A program made the position numbers and the translations under genes. Under the pieces are notes generated by a model. That model was not told where the DNA came from. It did no database searches and saw nothing but the letters and a program-made list of their open reading frames with translations. A DNA stretch of 44,878 nucleotides from a virus: the IMG/VR virus record IMGVR_UViG_3300035698_007946, positions 1-44,878 of that record; one strand, 5' to 3'. Positions 21,790-28,779 of this stretch are shown piece after piece. Within the stretch, counting starts at the first letter, position 1. Every line of letters begins with the position of its first letter.

Positions 21790-22371
21790 TTACTTCGCCC
21801 GCTTCTTGCGTGGCTTGGTGATCTTCAGAGCGCGACGAATCCGCAGTCCGAGGGTTTCAAGTTGGAGGTCTTCGCCTGCTTCGATCTGCTCACGCGCCCA
21901 TGCCGCCAACGTCTGGGGGTGGACGTCTTCCTTGAGCTCCGGAGCATATCCATTGTCCATCAGCAGACGATAAGCGGCTTGTGCCTGCTCAGTGTCACCT
22001 TTGGCATACGTGGCGGACACGACCGCTTTGAGTAGGCCTTCACCCCCCTTGGTTTGTAGATAGGCCATCGCCAGCGCCCGTTTCTCTGGGTCGCGGGATG
22101 GAAGTGAACCGTACATCTTGTCGGCGACCTCCAATTTGTAGCCGGAGTCAGCGTCTGTGAATGATGTAACGCCAACCTCGTCAAATAGCTCTGGAAACAG
22201 CCATTCGTCAAAGCGGGCTAGAGACTCTTGCTGTGCTTTCAACTCGGCGGTTAGACGTTGCACCTCGTCGTCAACTTCATTGCGCTTGGCCAGCATGTTT
22301 GACAGGCGGGTCAGTCCGTCTTCTGATGCACCAACTTCGGCATCATCAAATACGTCAATTTCTTCAGTCAT
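21790..22371 (-). CDS. Conserved phage protein paired with the ssDNA-binding-like gene
   Basis: ATG 22371 with AAAGGAT upstream gives 193 residues. An acidic N-terminus (EEIDVFDDAEVGASEDG) is followed by a coiled-coil-like helix (KRNEVDDEVQRLTAELKAQQ), a small beta unit (VTSFTDADSGYKLEVADKMY) and a basic C-terminal tail (RRALKITKPRKKRAK). Phages often have a gene of this plan directly before an ssDNA-binding-like gene; the usual guess is a DNA-replication accessory protein. Role not proven. Confidence 0.55.
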   Translation of the reverse strand: MTEEIDVFDDAEVGASEDGLTRLSNMLAKRNEVDDEVQRLTAELKAQQESLARFDEWLFPELFDEVGVTSFTDADSGYKLEVADKMYGSLPSRDPEKRALAMAYLQTKGGEGLLKAVVSATYAKGDTEQAQAAYRLLMDNGYAPELKEDVHPQTLAAWAREQIEAGEDLQLETLGLRIRRALKITKPRKKRAK

Positions 22372-22388
22372 TGTTTGATCCTTTATCT

Positions 22389-22736
22389 TCAGAGAGTAAA
22401 TACGCATGGAACATAGGTTCCGAAAGCGCCGTTGAGGCCACGCTCCCAGCGCAAAGTCTGGAAGGTGGAATAGGTTGGATTCATTCGCGCCATAACAGTA
22501 GCGCAGATAATCATGCCAACAGGGTCACCGCCCGAGAACACGAGATAGTCCACGTCGGGGTTAAAGTCCTCCAACGCGTCCTCCGCCAGTGCCACAGCAA
22601 TGTCTTGCTCCTGGGAAGGTTGAAACACGGAGTTGGGGAAGATGAACTTCAGCACGCCATAGTCGCGAGCCGGAGTCACAGACCGTCCTGGTCCTGGAGG
22701 CGAGATGATGAATACGGTAGGCTCTAAGAGTGGCAT
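22389..22736 (-). CDS. Hypothetical protein
   Basis: 115 residues, starting MPLLEPTVFIISPPGPGRSV; the DVDYLVFSGGDPVGMII part looks like a small Rossmann-like or beta-alpha unit seen in short phage proteins. AAAGGA precedes the start, and promoter P9 lies 31 bp upstream, so it leads the transcript that covers the ssDNA-binding-like genes. No catalytic motif seen. Confidence 0.55.
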   Translation of the reverse strand: MPLLEPTVFIISPPGPGRSVTPARDYGVLKFIFPNSVFQPSQEQDIAVALAEDALEDFNPDVDYLVFSGGDPVGMIICATVMARMNPTYSTFQTLRWERGLNGAFGTYVPCVFTL

Positions 22737-22766
22737 AGCGGTTGATCCTTTGTTTTATGTTAGGGC

Positions 22767-22795
22767 AGACTAGCCGCTATTGCGGGGTCGTGAAA
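22767..22795 (-). promoter_or_regulatory. Promoter P9 (TTTCAC-17-TAGTCT)
   Basis: TTTCAC (22790-22795), 17 bp, TAGTCT (22767-22772). Start codon 31 bp downstream (22736). Same -35 as P5. Confidence 0.55.
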
Positions 22796-22798
22796 GGT

Positions 22799-23152
22799 TT
22801 ATTGTTCGCGGTCAGATGTCTTATTTTCCATCTCATCCAAATATGCGTCAGCAACAATCGACCTGATAACGTCAGACATCATAAGGTCGCCCTCGGCCTG
22901 CTCTATAAGCCAAGTCACAGCTTCCACGGACAGGTCGCGCAGCACAGCAGCCATCGTGCCTGTCCGGAGACCCTTGAGTTGAGCATTGGCCACCAGTTTA
23001 GAAGCGCTCGTCGGCACATAGTCGGTGCATTTCCGACAGACGCATCCCTTCTTGTGGGTGTGAGGCTTGCAGACGCGGGTTCTAGAGTCACGTCTAACGG
23101 TATTCGTGCATCCTGGATGGGCGCATATCAGGGGGTCAAAGTTCTTTGTCAT
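22799..23152 (-). CDS. Cys-rich (zinc-binding) hypothetical protein
   Basis: 117 residues. The N-terminal part has Cys10, Cys15, Cys28, His31, Cys37, Cys39 and Cys42 (CAHPGCTNTV...RVCKPHTHKKGCVCRKC), enough for one or two zinc sites. The C-terminal part is helical (AAVLRDLSVEAVTWLIEQAE). Possible small transcription or host-takeover factor, but no family is recognised. Overlaps the next gene upstream by 4 bp. Confidence 0.6.
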   Translation of the reverse strand: MTKNFDPLICAHPGCTNTVRRDSRTRVCKPHTHKKGCVCRKCTDYVPTSASKLVANAQLKGLRTGTMAAVLRDLSVEAVTWLIEQAEGDLMMSDVIRSIVADAYLDEMENKTSDREQ

Positions 23153-23394
23153 TTTGTGTCCTCAGTTTGTCTATATAGGTTCGGCTTGGAAAGAGGCTTC
23201 AGTAGGGCGACATGATCTTCTATGTCCGTGATAGCACGTCGCTTGCTCCCTCGCCATTCTCCATCCAGCGGCCACCAAAACTTGAGCCATAAAAACGTCG
23301 CTTGACGCTCGGCCAGAAACATTTTCACCCTTTGGGTCTTACCGCGCTGTGATACTCGGGTGACTACGGCCTCTCTGGTTCGGTACAGGGTCAT
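23149..23394 (-). CDS. Small basic hypothetical protein
   Basis: 81 residues, basic and aromatic (QRGKTQRVKMFLAERQATFL; WLKFWWPLDGEWRGSKRR). Coupled by 4-bp overlaps to the primase gene upstream and the zinc protein downstream, which suggests it belongs to the replication block. No family recognised. Confidence 0.55.
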   Translation of the reverse strand: MTLYRTREAVVTRVSQRGKTQRVKMFLAERQATFLWLKFWWPLDGEWRGSKRRAITDIEDHVALLKPLSKPNLYRQTEDTK

Positions 23395-25736
23395 ATCACA
23401 TCATCCACTTCTTTGTTTTTGGTTGGCGAGGAATTTGCCCCTTCCATTCGATACTTGAGCATCACCTTGCTCCTTAAGTCAGCGTTAGTAAAGACCCAAT
23501 CGTAGACTGTCTTTCGCGTGTCCTTCTTGGCCAGTGCCTTCTTGTCCTCTGGTCTGCAGTACATGCGCAACGACAACGTCGTGCCTTCCACGGCTATCAC
23601 AGTCGGCTTAGTGGTCTCTTGTCCACTGGGTGACGGGTTTATTTCAACTAGTCCCATCTCCTCCACCTCGCGGCGTAGCTTCTGGGTGGAGGCCTTGACA
23701 TTGCGCTCACGGCACAGTTCTTGAATATCACGCAACACAATGACTTGTCTGAGGGGGTCAGTTTGGTCCAGCCACTCGTCTGTTATCAGCTCCTTGATTG
23801 TTCCCATGGTTCGCGCCTGTACTTTGCGCTTCTGCTCGGTGTCGGGTGCTTCGGCGTTGCGGGCGAGCCATCCAGCATTGCGCAGTTGGTCGCCGTACTC
23901 ACGGACAAGCCATAACAGGGTCCCCAGCCGCTCGGGGTCTTTGCGTAGCTCGTGAACCGCTAGGGCTGTACGCGGGTTGATCTTGCGCTCGGCGACCTCC
24001 GGCATAAACCAACGACGGTCCTGATCCCCGACTCGCAGACAGTCAAAGTGGTTTGAGCAGGCAATTATCGAGGCCCTGTTCTCCACTGAATAGGCGTCCT
24101 TATTCATCCGTCTAACGGAAATCGACTCCTCGGTGATGATGGGCTTCAGCTTCTCTACCAGAGCATAGTTCCATCCTCCCTTGCTCTCCTTCAGCTCGTG
24201 GCAGGCAATCAACTGCTTCCCTTCTGCCCAGCCATTAAACTTCTCCTCCATTATCATGCTGGTCACGTCAACCTTGTTGTCCTCGCCAATAATCGACCCG
24301 CATAGCTCCACAAGAGTCGACTTGCCTGTGCCTTGCGTGTCGCTTATCAACAGGGTTGCCCACATCGGCTTCTCGCCAACTGCAATGCAGCACATCCACC
24401 TGATAAACAGCTTCCGCTCGCTCACGTTAGGTAGCAGGTGTTTCAACAGTCGCTGCACTACAGCGGTCTTTCGTTTATACATCGCTACGGTCTTCACTGG
24501 TATCACAGGCCTCAGTGACGGTCTAAATCGGTTAACAACCTGAATGTCGCGTCGTGAGTAAAACATGGGCGGAGCCAGCCATACGCCTTCCCGCGACTTG
24601 CGAATCTGGGGGTTATAGCCGTATCCGGCAACGCCGCGCAAGTCCTTCGACTTCCATAGGTCTCCCATCACACCTACAGGCGCTCCGACTGGCGTCGTAA
24701 AACGGTAGTTCTCCATAAACGCTGCACTGTTAAAGGGTCCATGCAGGCGGTCCCCGCGCACTACCAGATATTCTTGCGTCTGCTCCACTCGCACAATCTT
24801 CTGCGCAAACTGCTTCCGGAGCTTCCATACTATCTTCTCTTTGTCGTTGTCGTCCACTATCATCTTGGCAACGTGCGACTCCTCCGCAATTCGTGCTCCG
24901 TTGACAATGGCCGACGGGTCAAAAAACGGCGGCTCATCCGCTATGTCCCATCCGCGCAGTCCACGGTCGTTCTCGAGGATAGTGCCTCGGTAGTCGGCTA
25001 TCAATACACTTTCCACATGCGACAGGCACCGCGCAACCGTCCACATGGCGTCAAACCCCGCGCCATCGTTGTCGGGCATTAGGAACACTTTGGTTTTCGG
25101 GGGGATGCTCTGCCAGTCCGCTTTCCATGGCGAACCCGCAATCGCGCCTCCGCGCCAAGTCACGTGAGCATACTGGCTCAGCCACATCTGCCATGGGTGG
25201 CCACTCTTGGGGTGACTCGCTGCAACAGCCGCGTCCACTGCTTTCTCACCCTCATGCACCATAATCTTGTCTCGACTCCAGTACTCACCATAGAGAGGGC
25301 GTGGCGTCGGGTATTCTTGCTGGACCCAGTTCACCCCCTCGGCGCATATCCATGCAAAGCATCGCTTCTCTGTAAAGTCGTTATCGTCGGCGGGGTCAAT
25401 GCGCTGTACAATCAACCCTGTCTCGCCGTCCCTGTTCTTGTAATAGTAGTGCGTGCCTGCATAGCCACGCTTATCCTCCGTCCCATTCGTTGTCGGGTAA
25501 AAAGGCGACCTCGTCCACCGAGGTACTTTAATCAATATCAGGGTTTCATGCTTCTGCTTTAACTCGTCCAGTTCCTCCGGCGTCGGGGCAGGCAACTCCG
25601 GACCGTCATTCAGTATTTCAATGGTCCCGTCTGGGTTGAGGCGGAACAGCGTGGTGGAGTATCCATCTCCTTGGACGCTGAATTGGTTGTCGCCTTGTGG
25701 GGTGGCGAATATTCGATGTAGATATTTCGCGTACAT
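23391..25736 (-). CDS. Primase-helicase with Toprim and DUF5906-type ATPase domains
   Basis: 781 residues. Toprim domain: EGEK (162-165) and DND (222-224) in FLMPDNDGAGFDA, the metal-binding residues of primases. Helicase domain: Walker A GTGKST (469-474) in SDTQGTGKSTLVELCG, later HELKESKGG and EKLKPIITEES, typical of phage D5-like/DUF5906 superfamily 3 helicases. The C-terminus (about 640-781) carries a helix-turn-helix-like region (RDIQELCRERNVKASTQKLR). It should start replication forks at the nearby origin candidate (26581-26857) and work with the family A polymerase. No DnaB-type helicase is present, so this is likely the replicative helicase. Confidence 0.9.
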   Translation of the reverse strand: MYAKYLHRIFATPQGDNQFSVQGDGYSTTLFRLNPDGTIEILNDGPELPAPTPEELDELKQKHETLILIKVPRWTRSPFYPTTNGTEDKRGYAGTHYYYKNRDGETGLIVQRIDPADDNDFTEKRCFAWICAEGVNWVQQEYPTPRPLYGEYWSRDKIMVHEGEKAVDAAVAASHPKSGHPWQMWLSQYAHVTWRGGAIAGSPWKADWQSIPPKTKVFLMPDNDGAGFDAMWTVARCLSHVESVLIADYRGTILENDRGLRGWDIADEPPFFDPSAIVNGARIAEESHVAKMIVDDNDKEKIVWKLRKQFAQKIVRVEQTQEYLVVRGDRLHGPFNSAAFMENYRFTTPVGAPVGVMGDLWKSKDLRGVAGYGYNPQIRKSREGVWLAPPMFYSRRDIQVVNRFRPSLRPVIPVKTVAMYKRKTAVVQRLLKHLLPNVSERKLFIRWMCCIAVGEKPMWATLLISDTQGTGKSTLVELCGSIIGEDNKVDVTSMIMEEKFNGWAEGKQLIACHELKESKGGWNYALVEKLKPIITEESISVRRMNKDAYSVENRASIIACSNHFDCLRVGDQDRRWFMPEVAERKINPRTALAVHELRKDPERLGTLLWLVREYGDQLRNAGWLARNAEAPDTEQKRKVQARTMGTIKELITDEWLDQTDPLRQVIVLRDIQELCRERNVKASTQKLRREVEEMGLVEINPSPSGQETTKPTVIAVEGTTLSLRMYCRPEDKKALAKKDTRKTVYDWVFTNADLRSKVMLKYRMEGANSSPTKNKEVDDVI

Positions 25737-25770
25737 TCGTCGTGCGCTCCTCGGCTTAGGGTTGCTGGGA

Positions 25771-26238
25771 TTAGGTTATTCGTGGTCTATTTCGTCGTCC
25801 CAAGAGTTCGTTGTAGTATTTGTCTATTGGAACCTGCTTGAGTGGTTTGGTGCATTCAGGATGTGCTACGTTTGGGAGGCCGTACTTTTTGATGAACTCT
25901 TCAAACGGGTTGCCTGCTCTGTCAGTCGGACGGCTCGCGGTTTTGAAGTCAACGACCCTTGGAACAGGGCCGACCCCCCGTTCTGCAGGAATCTCCGACT
26001 CCAGCCACGTGACTCCAAAGTTCCACTCCCGATCACATCGGTCCACGAATTCTAGAGTTTTCACGTGCTCCTGACCTGTATTGGCGAACACCACATGCAG
26101 ATTATCACAGTATTTTTCACGGTTGTTTACCATCCACCAACACAGATACGCCGATGTCTCGCCTCCGGAAAACGAAATGACTAGGTTCTCCACCCGTTCG
26201 CCGTTCCAGATAAGCGGAGGCTTCTTTTCCCTGCTCAT
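25771..26238 (-). CDS. PP-loop ATPase, short PAPS-reductase-like protein
   Basis: 155 residues with a canonical PP-loop SGGETS (24-29) in ISFSGGETSAYLCWW, then VVFANTGQEHVKTLEFVDRC, the standard second motif, and HPECTKPLKQVPIDKYY. PAPS-reductase-like phage proteins are usually 230-270 residues and continue after the CTxxLK motif; this one stops about 15 residues later. I see no frameshift that restores the missing part, so it may be naturally short or degenerate. The substrate is unknown. Confidence 0.75.
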   Translation of the reverse strand: MSREKKPPLIWNGERVENLVISFSGGETSAYLCWWMVNNREKYCDNLHVVFANTGQEHVKTLEFVDRCDREWNFGVTWLESEIPAERGVGPVPRVVDFKTASRPTDRAGNPFEEFIKKYGLPNVAHPECTKPLKQVPIDKYYNELLGRRNRPRIT

Positions 26239-26468
26239 CGGCGGAAGCTTTTGGGATGGTGGTTCTTCGGCCTGTTGCGATGCTTGTCAGCAAAGTCTGG
26301 TCCGTGGTGGAGCACTACAGTCCGCAGGCTTGGCATATGGTATATATCCAGTTGTCGGTTTGTGGGGCAGTCTAATAGGTCCAGTTTGTCTGTGTCTTCA
26401 TCGGCGCAAGCCTGTTCTGCGACCGTGGCTAGTATGACTGCGGAGTGTAAACGGGTGGAGTGCGGCAT
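26235..26468 (-). CDS. Small hypothetical protein, first gene of the minus arm
   Basis: 77 residues, with an acidic start (ADEDTDKLDLLDCPTNRQLD) and a His/Arg/Pro-rich end (PDFADKHRNRPKNHHPKSF). An AGGAT site precedes the ATG at 26468, and the stop overlaps the PP-loop gene start (ATGA). Nearest gene to the origin candidate on this side. Function unknown. Confidence 0.55.
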   Translation of the reverse strand: MPHSTRLHSAVILATVAEQACADEDTDKLDLLDCPTNRQLDIYHMPSLRTVVLHHGPDFADKHRNRPKNHHPKSFRR

Positions 26469-26580
26469 GTGGTTGATCCTGTTTTGGGCTGTGCAACGCC
26501 TGCAACGTACCTTGGGCAGCGGTTCTTGAATAGGGGTTAAATGTCGGCTTCAGGGAGGTCGGTAAACCAAATGGCTGTTT

Positions 26581-26857
26581 TCTTAAATGTTAAATAAGTT
26601 ATTAAATCGGTTATTAAATGTTCAATTCGGCTTGTTTACTCCGGCTTGAGGTCCTTTTCCCCCTGATTATTTAACTATTTAATAATAGCTTCTATACAGC
26701 TATATTGGCTAAGGGTAAAAAGGGTAGGCTGTATATAGCAGTATAGAGGCTATTATTAAATAATTAAAGGTTCAGGGGGGTTTGGAGGTTAAGCTGTTGT
26801 AAATAAAGGAAATGAATCCTTTAATAACCGATTTAATAACCGATTTAACATTTAAGA
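26581..26857. other. Nested long inverted repeat, candidate replication origin, in a 520-bp gene-free gap
   Basis: The gap 26469-26991 has no supported gene and is AT rich. Outer arms: 26581-26620 matches the complement of 26818-26857 at 37 of 40 positions. Inner arms: 26659-26710 pairs imperfectly with 26728-26779, including exact TATTTAATAATAGC and TCTATAC blocks. Both pairs share a centre near 26719, at AAGGGTAAAAAGGGTA. The outer arms repeat ATTTAATAACCG/CGGTTATTAAAT two times, like iterons, and both inner arms carry the TCAGGGGG motif. It lies between the divergent arms next to the primase-helicase region. Origin, bidirectional promoter and protein-binding site are all possible; I think origin most likely. 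Confidence 0.7.
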
Positions 26858-26991
26858 ATGTGGGGTTTTGGTTTATTTTTGCAACTGAGGCCGACACTTG
26901 TGAATAAAAGGGCCTGTTGCTGATTTGTTTTTAAGGGTAAACAGGGCTGTAGGTAAAGCCCTTATTTCTCGGGCAGTCAAAAGGCGGCACA

Positions 26992-27378
26992 GTGCTAGAA
27001 TCAGACATGTGGAAGGCGATGCAGCGAGGTCTCTCAGGGGGGACCATGTCAGCCGAAAGGTTTGAGCCGGGAATGCCTGTCGGAATGTCGGATGTTCATT
27101 GGTGGGACTCAGTGTCGTTCACAGCAGGTTGGCTGGAGCTGAAGCTGTATCCACGCGAGAAGCTCAGGTCGGCGCAAAGGGCGTTCCTCCGCAAGCTGGC
27201 CAACACAGGCGGCAGGGCGCATATCTGGTATGTTGATCAGGATATGATGTCGCACGTATTTTCATGTTCATCGCTTCCTGTGTCTGTCGACCTGCCATGG
27301 GAGTCGGTTCTGATCACGGAGCCATATGAGTCAATCAATTGGAACAGGTTTAAGAGGACGCTAATCAGTGGTAGATAA
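26992..27378 (+). CDS. PD-(D/E)XK-type nuclease (Holliday-junction resolvase/VRR-NUC-like)
   Basis: GTG 26992 follows AAAAGGCGG at good distance; ATG 27007 is an alternative. 128 residues: N-terminal ESDMWKAMQRGL, RFEPGMPVGMSDVHWW with the first acidic residue, then GWLELKLYP giving E-L-K, and LRSAQRAFLRKLANTGGRAH with the conserved Gln, the order expected for VRR-NUC and phage HJR-type nucleases. It could resolve branched replication products before packaging or act as a restriction-like nuclease. First gene of the late arm, close to the origin candidate. Confidence 0.75.
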   Translation: MLESDMWKAMQRGLSGGTMSAERFEPGMPVGMSDVHWWDSVSFTAGWLELKLYPREKLRSAQRAFLRKLANTGGRAHIWYVDQDMMSHVFSCSSLPVSVDLPWESVLITEPYESINWNRFKRTLISGR

Positions 27379-28084
27379 CGAAGAAATAATGCTGGTCTAT
27401 CGGGGGGAATCACTTTCCTGTGATCTATCAGCCACGCGCGAATCGGAACTCATGCGGTTTCCATATCGAGATCTAGACCAAACAATCGGCATGATAACCG
27501 ACTGGGAAGTCTGGCAGTACTCCAAGAGGGTCCCGACGACGCCCTTTGTGGCCAGCTATGTATCGGAAATCCGACGAGGACGTGATCGCGCCCGCATTGA
27601 TCGTGTGTTTCAGCTGATAGGCGGTGTCATGTTTATCCCGAAGACCTTCATAGACGCAGGCGGAAATCCGCCGCGAGGATATAGTCGCTATACGTTCCCA
27701 CGCATGGCTTACGAAAACGGGGTCCACGAGCAGATGAAGGATCCAGTAGATGTCTCATGGGGGGAGATCCTCACTATGGGACTGCACATGGAGCAGGCGA
27801 GCAAGGTCAGCAAGGTCAGCAAGGTCAACAAGCCAACGCAGACACAGGCCGGACCAGCATCCCAGCCAAACGAACACAAGGCCACGGCTCCGGCATACCA
27901 GACAGGGCAGACCGTATGGATCACCAGCGGCGTTCTAGCAGGGTTCCAAGCCAAGGTGGAGGCAGTGGAGCAGGACACAGGCAAGGCCCGACGAGGACAT
28001 ATCTACTCTGTGGACGCAGGCAATGGCATCGCCTGCAAGGTTCCCGAGGCGGACCTGTCCGCCGAACCCGACGCGGAGAAATAG
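27368..28084 (+). CDS. KOW-domain protein, candidate NusG-like antiterminator
   Basis: GTG 27368 (AGGACG upstream) overlaps the nuclease gene by 11 bp; ATG 27389 is possible. 238 residues. The N-terminal part (TDWEVWQYSKRVPTTPFVAS, then RIDRVFQLIGGVMFIPKTFI) recalls the NGN domain of NusG, which ends in a FVP-type strand. A charged linker with SKV repeats (27800-27826) follows, and the C-terminal KOW (from about 179) is clear: GQTVWITSGVLAGFQAKVEA. NusG paralogues tie to RNA polymerase and allow it to pass terminators. Its place directly before the terminase genes is that of a late-gene antiterminator. Confidence 0.6.
   Translation: MVDNEEIMLVYRGESLSCDLSATRESELMRFPYRDLDQTIGMITDWEVWQYSKRVPTTPFVASYVSEIRRGRDRARIDRVFQLIGGVMFIPKTFIDAGGNPPRGYSRYTFPRMAYENGVHEQMKDPVDVSWGEILTMGLHMEQASKVSKVSKVNKPTQTQAGPASQPNEHKATAPAYQTGQTVWITSGVLAGFQAKVEAVEQDTGKARRGHIYSVDAGNGIACKVPEADLSAEPDAEK
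27800..27826 (+). repeat. 9-bp tandem repeat in the KOW protein linker
   Basis: Three copies of AGCAAGGTC in tandem, followed by a degenerate fourth (AACAAG), encode the SKV linker repeats between the N-terminal and KOW domains. Confidence 0.8.
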
Positions 28085-28160
28085 GTCTTGTCACAGCGAG
28101 TTTTCTGCCTTATTCTCGGTTTAACGGTTCATCTGTGGTTTCCACGAAGAACGAACATTA

Positions 28161-28174
28161 GACAGTTATCTGTC
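28161..28174 (+). promoter_or_regulatory. Small inverted repeat in the leader before the terminase genes
   Basis: GACAG-TTAT-CTGTC in the 125-bp gap 28085-28209, 36 bp upstream of the terminase small subunit. It starts with the TTAGACAG string that forms the -10 region of several minus-strand promoters, but I find no -35 at 17 bp. It may be an operator or RNA hairpin. Confidence 0.3.
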
Positions 28175-28209
28175 ACGATCATCCGAACGACTAACAGGAT
28201 TCAAGATCA

Positions 28210-28779
28210 ATGGCTCGCAGGAAGAAGCTCACCAAGCAAGAGATGATGGACCAAGCCGCTCGAGATCGCATTGATGCTGAGGAGATGTTTGGTCCACGAC
28301 CCTCTCGGGCGAAGACTGTTGAGCTCCACGAGGTAGCGACCCTGCGCCGTGCGGACCGTACATCAGACGACGGAGCCTATCACTCTCCAAAGTATGCAGG
28401 TCCGCAGGAACTTTCCGTCCCGATCAACGACTACTTTGCATGGAGTGCAGCGAACCCGCTTTATACTGAGCAGGCACAGTTCGCTAGGGGCGAATGGCAG
28501 ACACACGAGAAAACTCACCCTCGGCCACTCACCAACGGCGCTCTATGCGTGTTCATTGGCATCAGTCGTCGGACGTGGCAGGACTGGCGGGCCGATCGCG
28601 AAGACCTAGCAGAACTTATCCGTGAAACAGACGAAATCATCTTCAACCAGAAGTTCGGCCACGCTGCGATCGGCGTCTACAACGCTGGACTCATCGCCCG
28701 CGACCTAGGGCTGGCGGATAAGACAGAAGTAGTTGACAAAACCCCTGTCATCATCGAAGCCGACGATCGTGACCTCTAA
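28210..28779 (+). CDS. Terminase small subunit (P22 gp3-like)
   Basis: 189 residues. The basic helical N-terminus (RRKKLTKQEMMDQAARDRID) is followed by a helix-turn-helix-like unit (LCVFIGISRRTWQDWRADRE) and the end GHAAIGVYNAGLIARDLGLAD, a pattern of the phage DNA-packaging gp3 group. It should recognise the packaging site and load the large subunit. It overlaps the large-subunit gene by 11 bp. Confidence 0.8.
   Translation: MARRKKLTKQEMMDQAARDRIDAEEMFGPRPSRAKTVELHEVATLRRADRTSDDGAYHSPKYAGPQELSVPINDYFAWSAANPLYTEQAQFARGEWQTHEKTHPRPLTNGALCVFIGISRRTWQDWRADREDLAELIRETDEIIFNQKFGHAAIGVYNAGLIARDLGLADKTEVVDKTPVIIEADDRDL

Noticed and set aside
26469-26991. Search for a repressor or small gene in the divergent region
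   Set aside because: No frame with ribosome site and credible protein; dominated by inverted repeats and AT-rich sequence.
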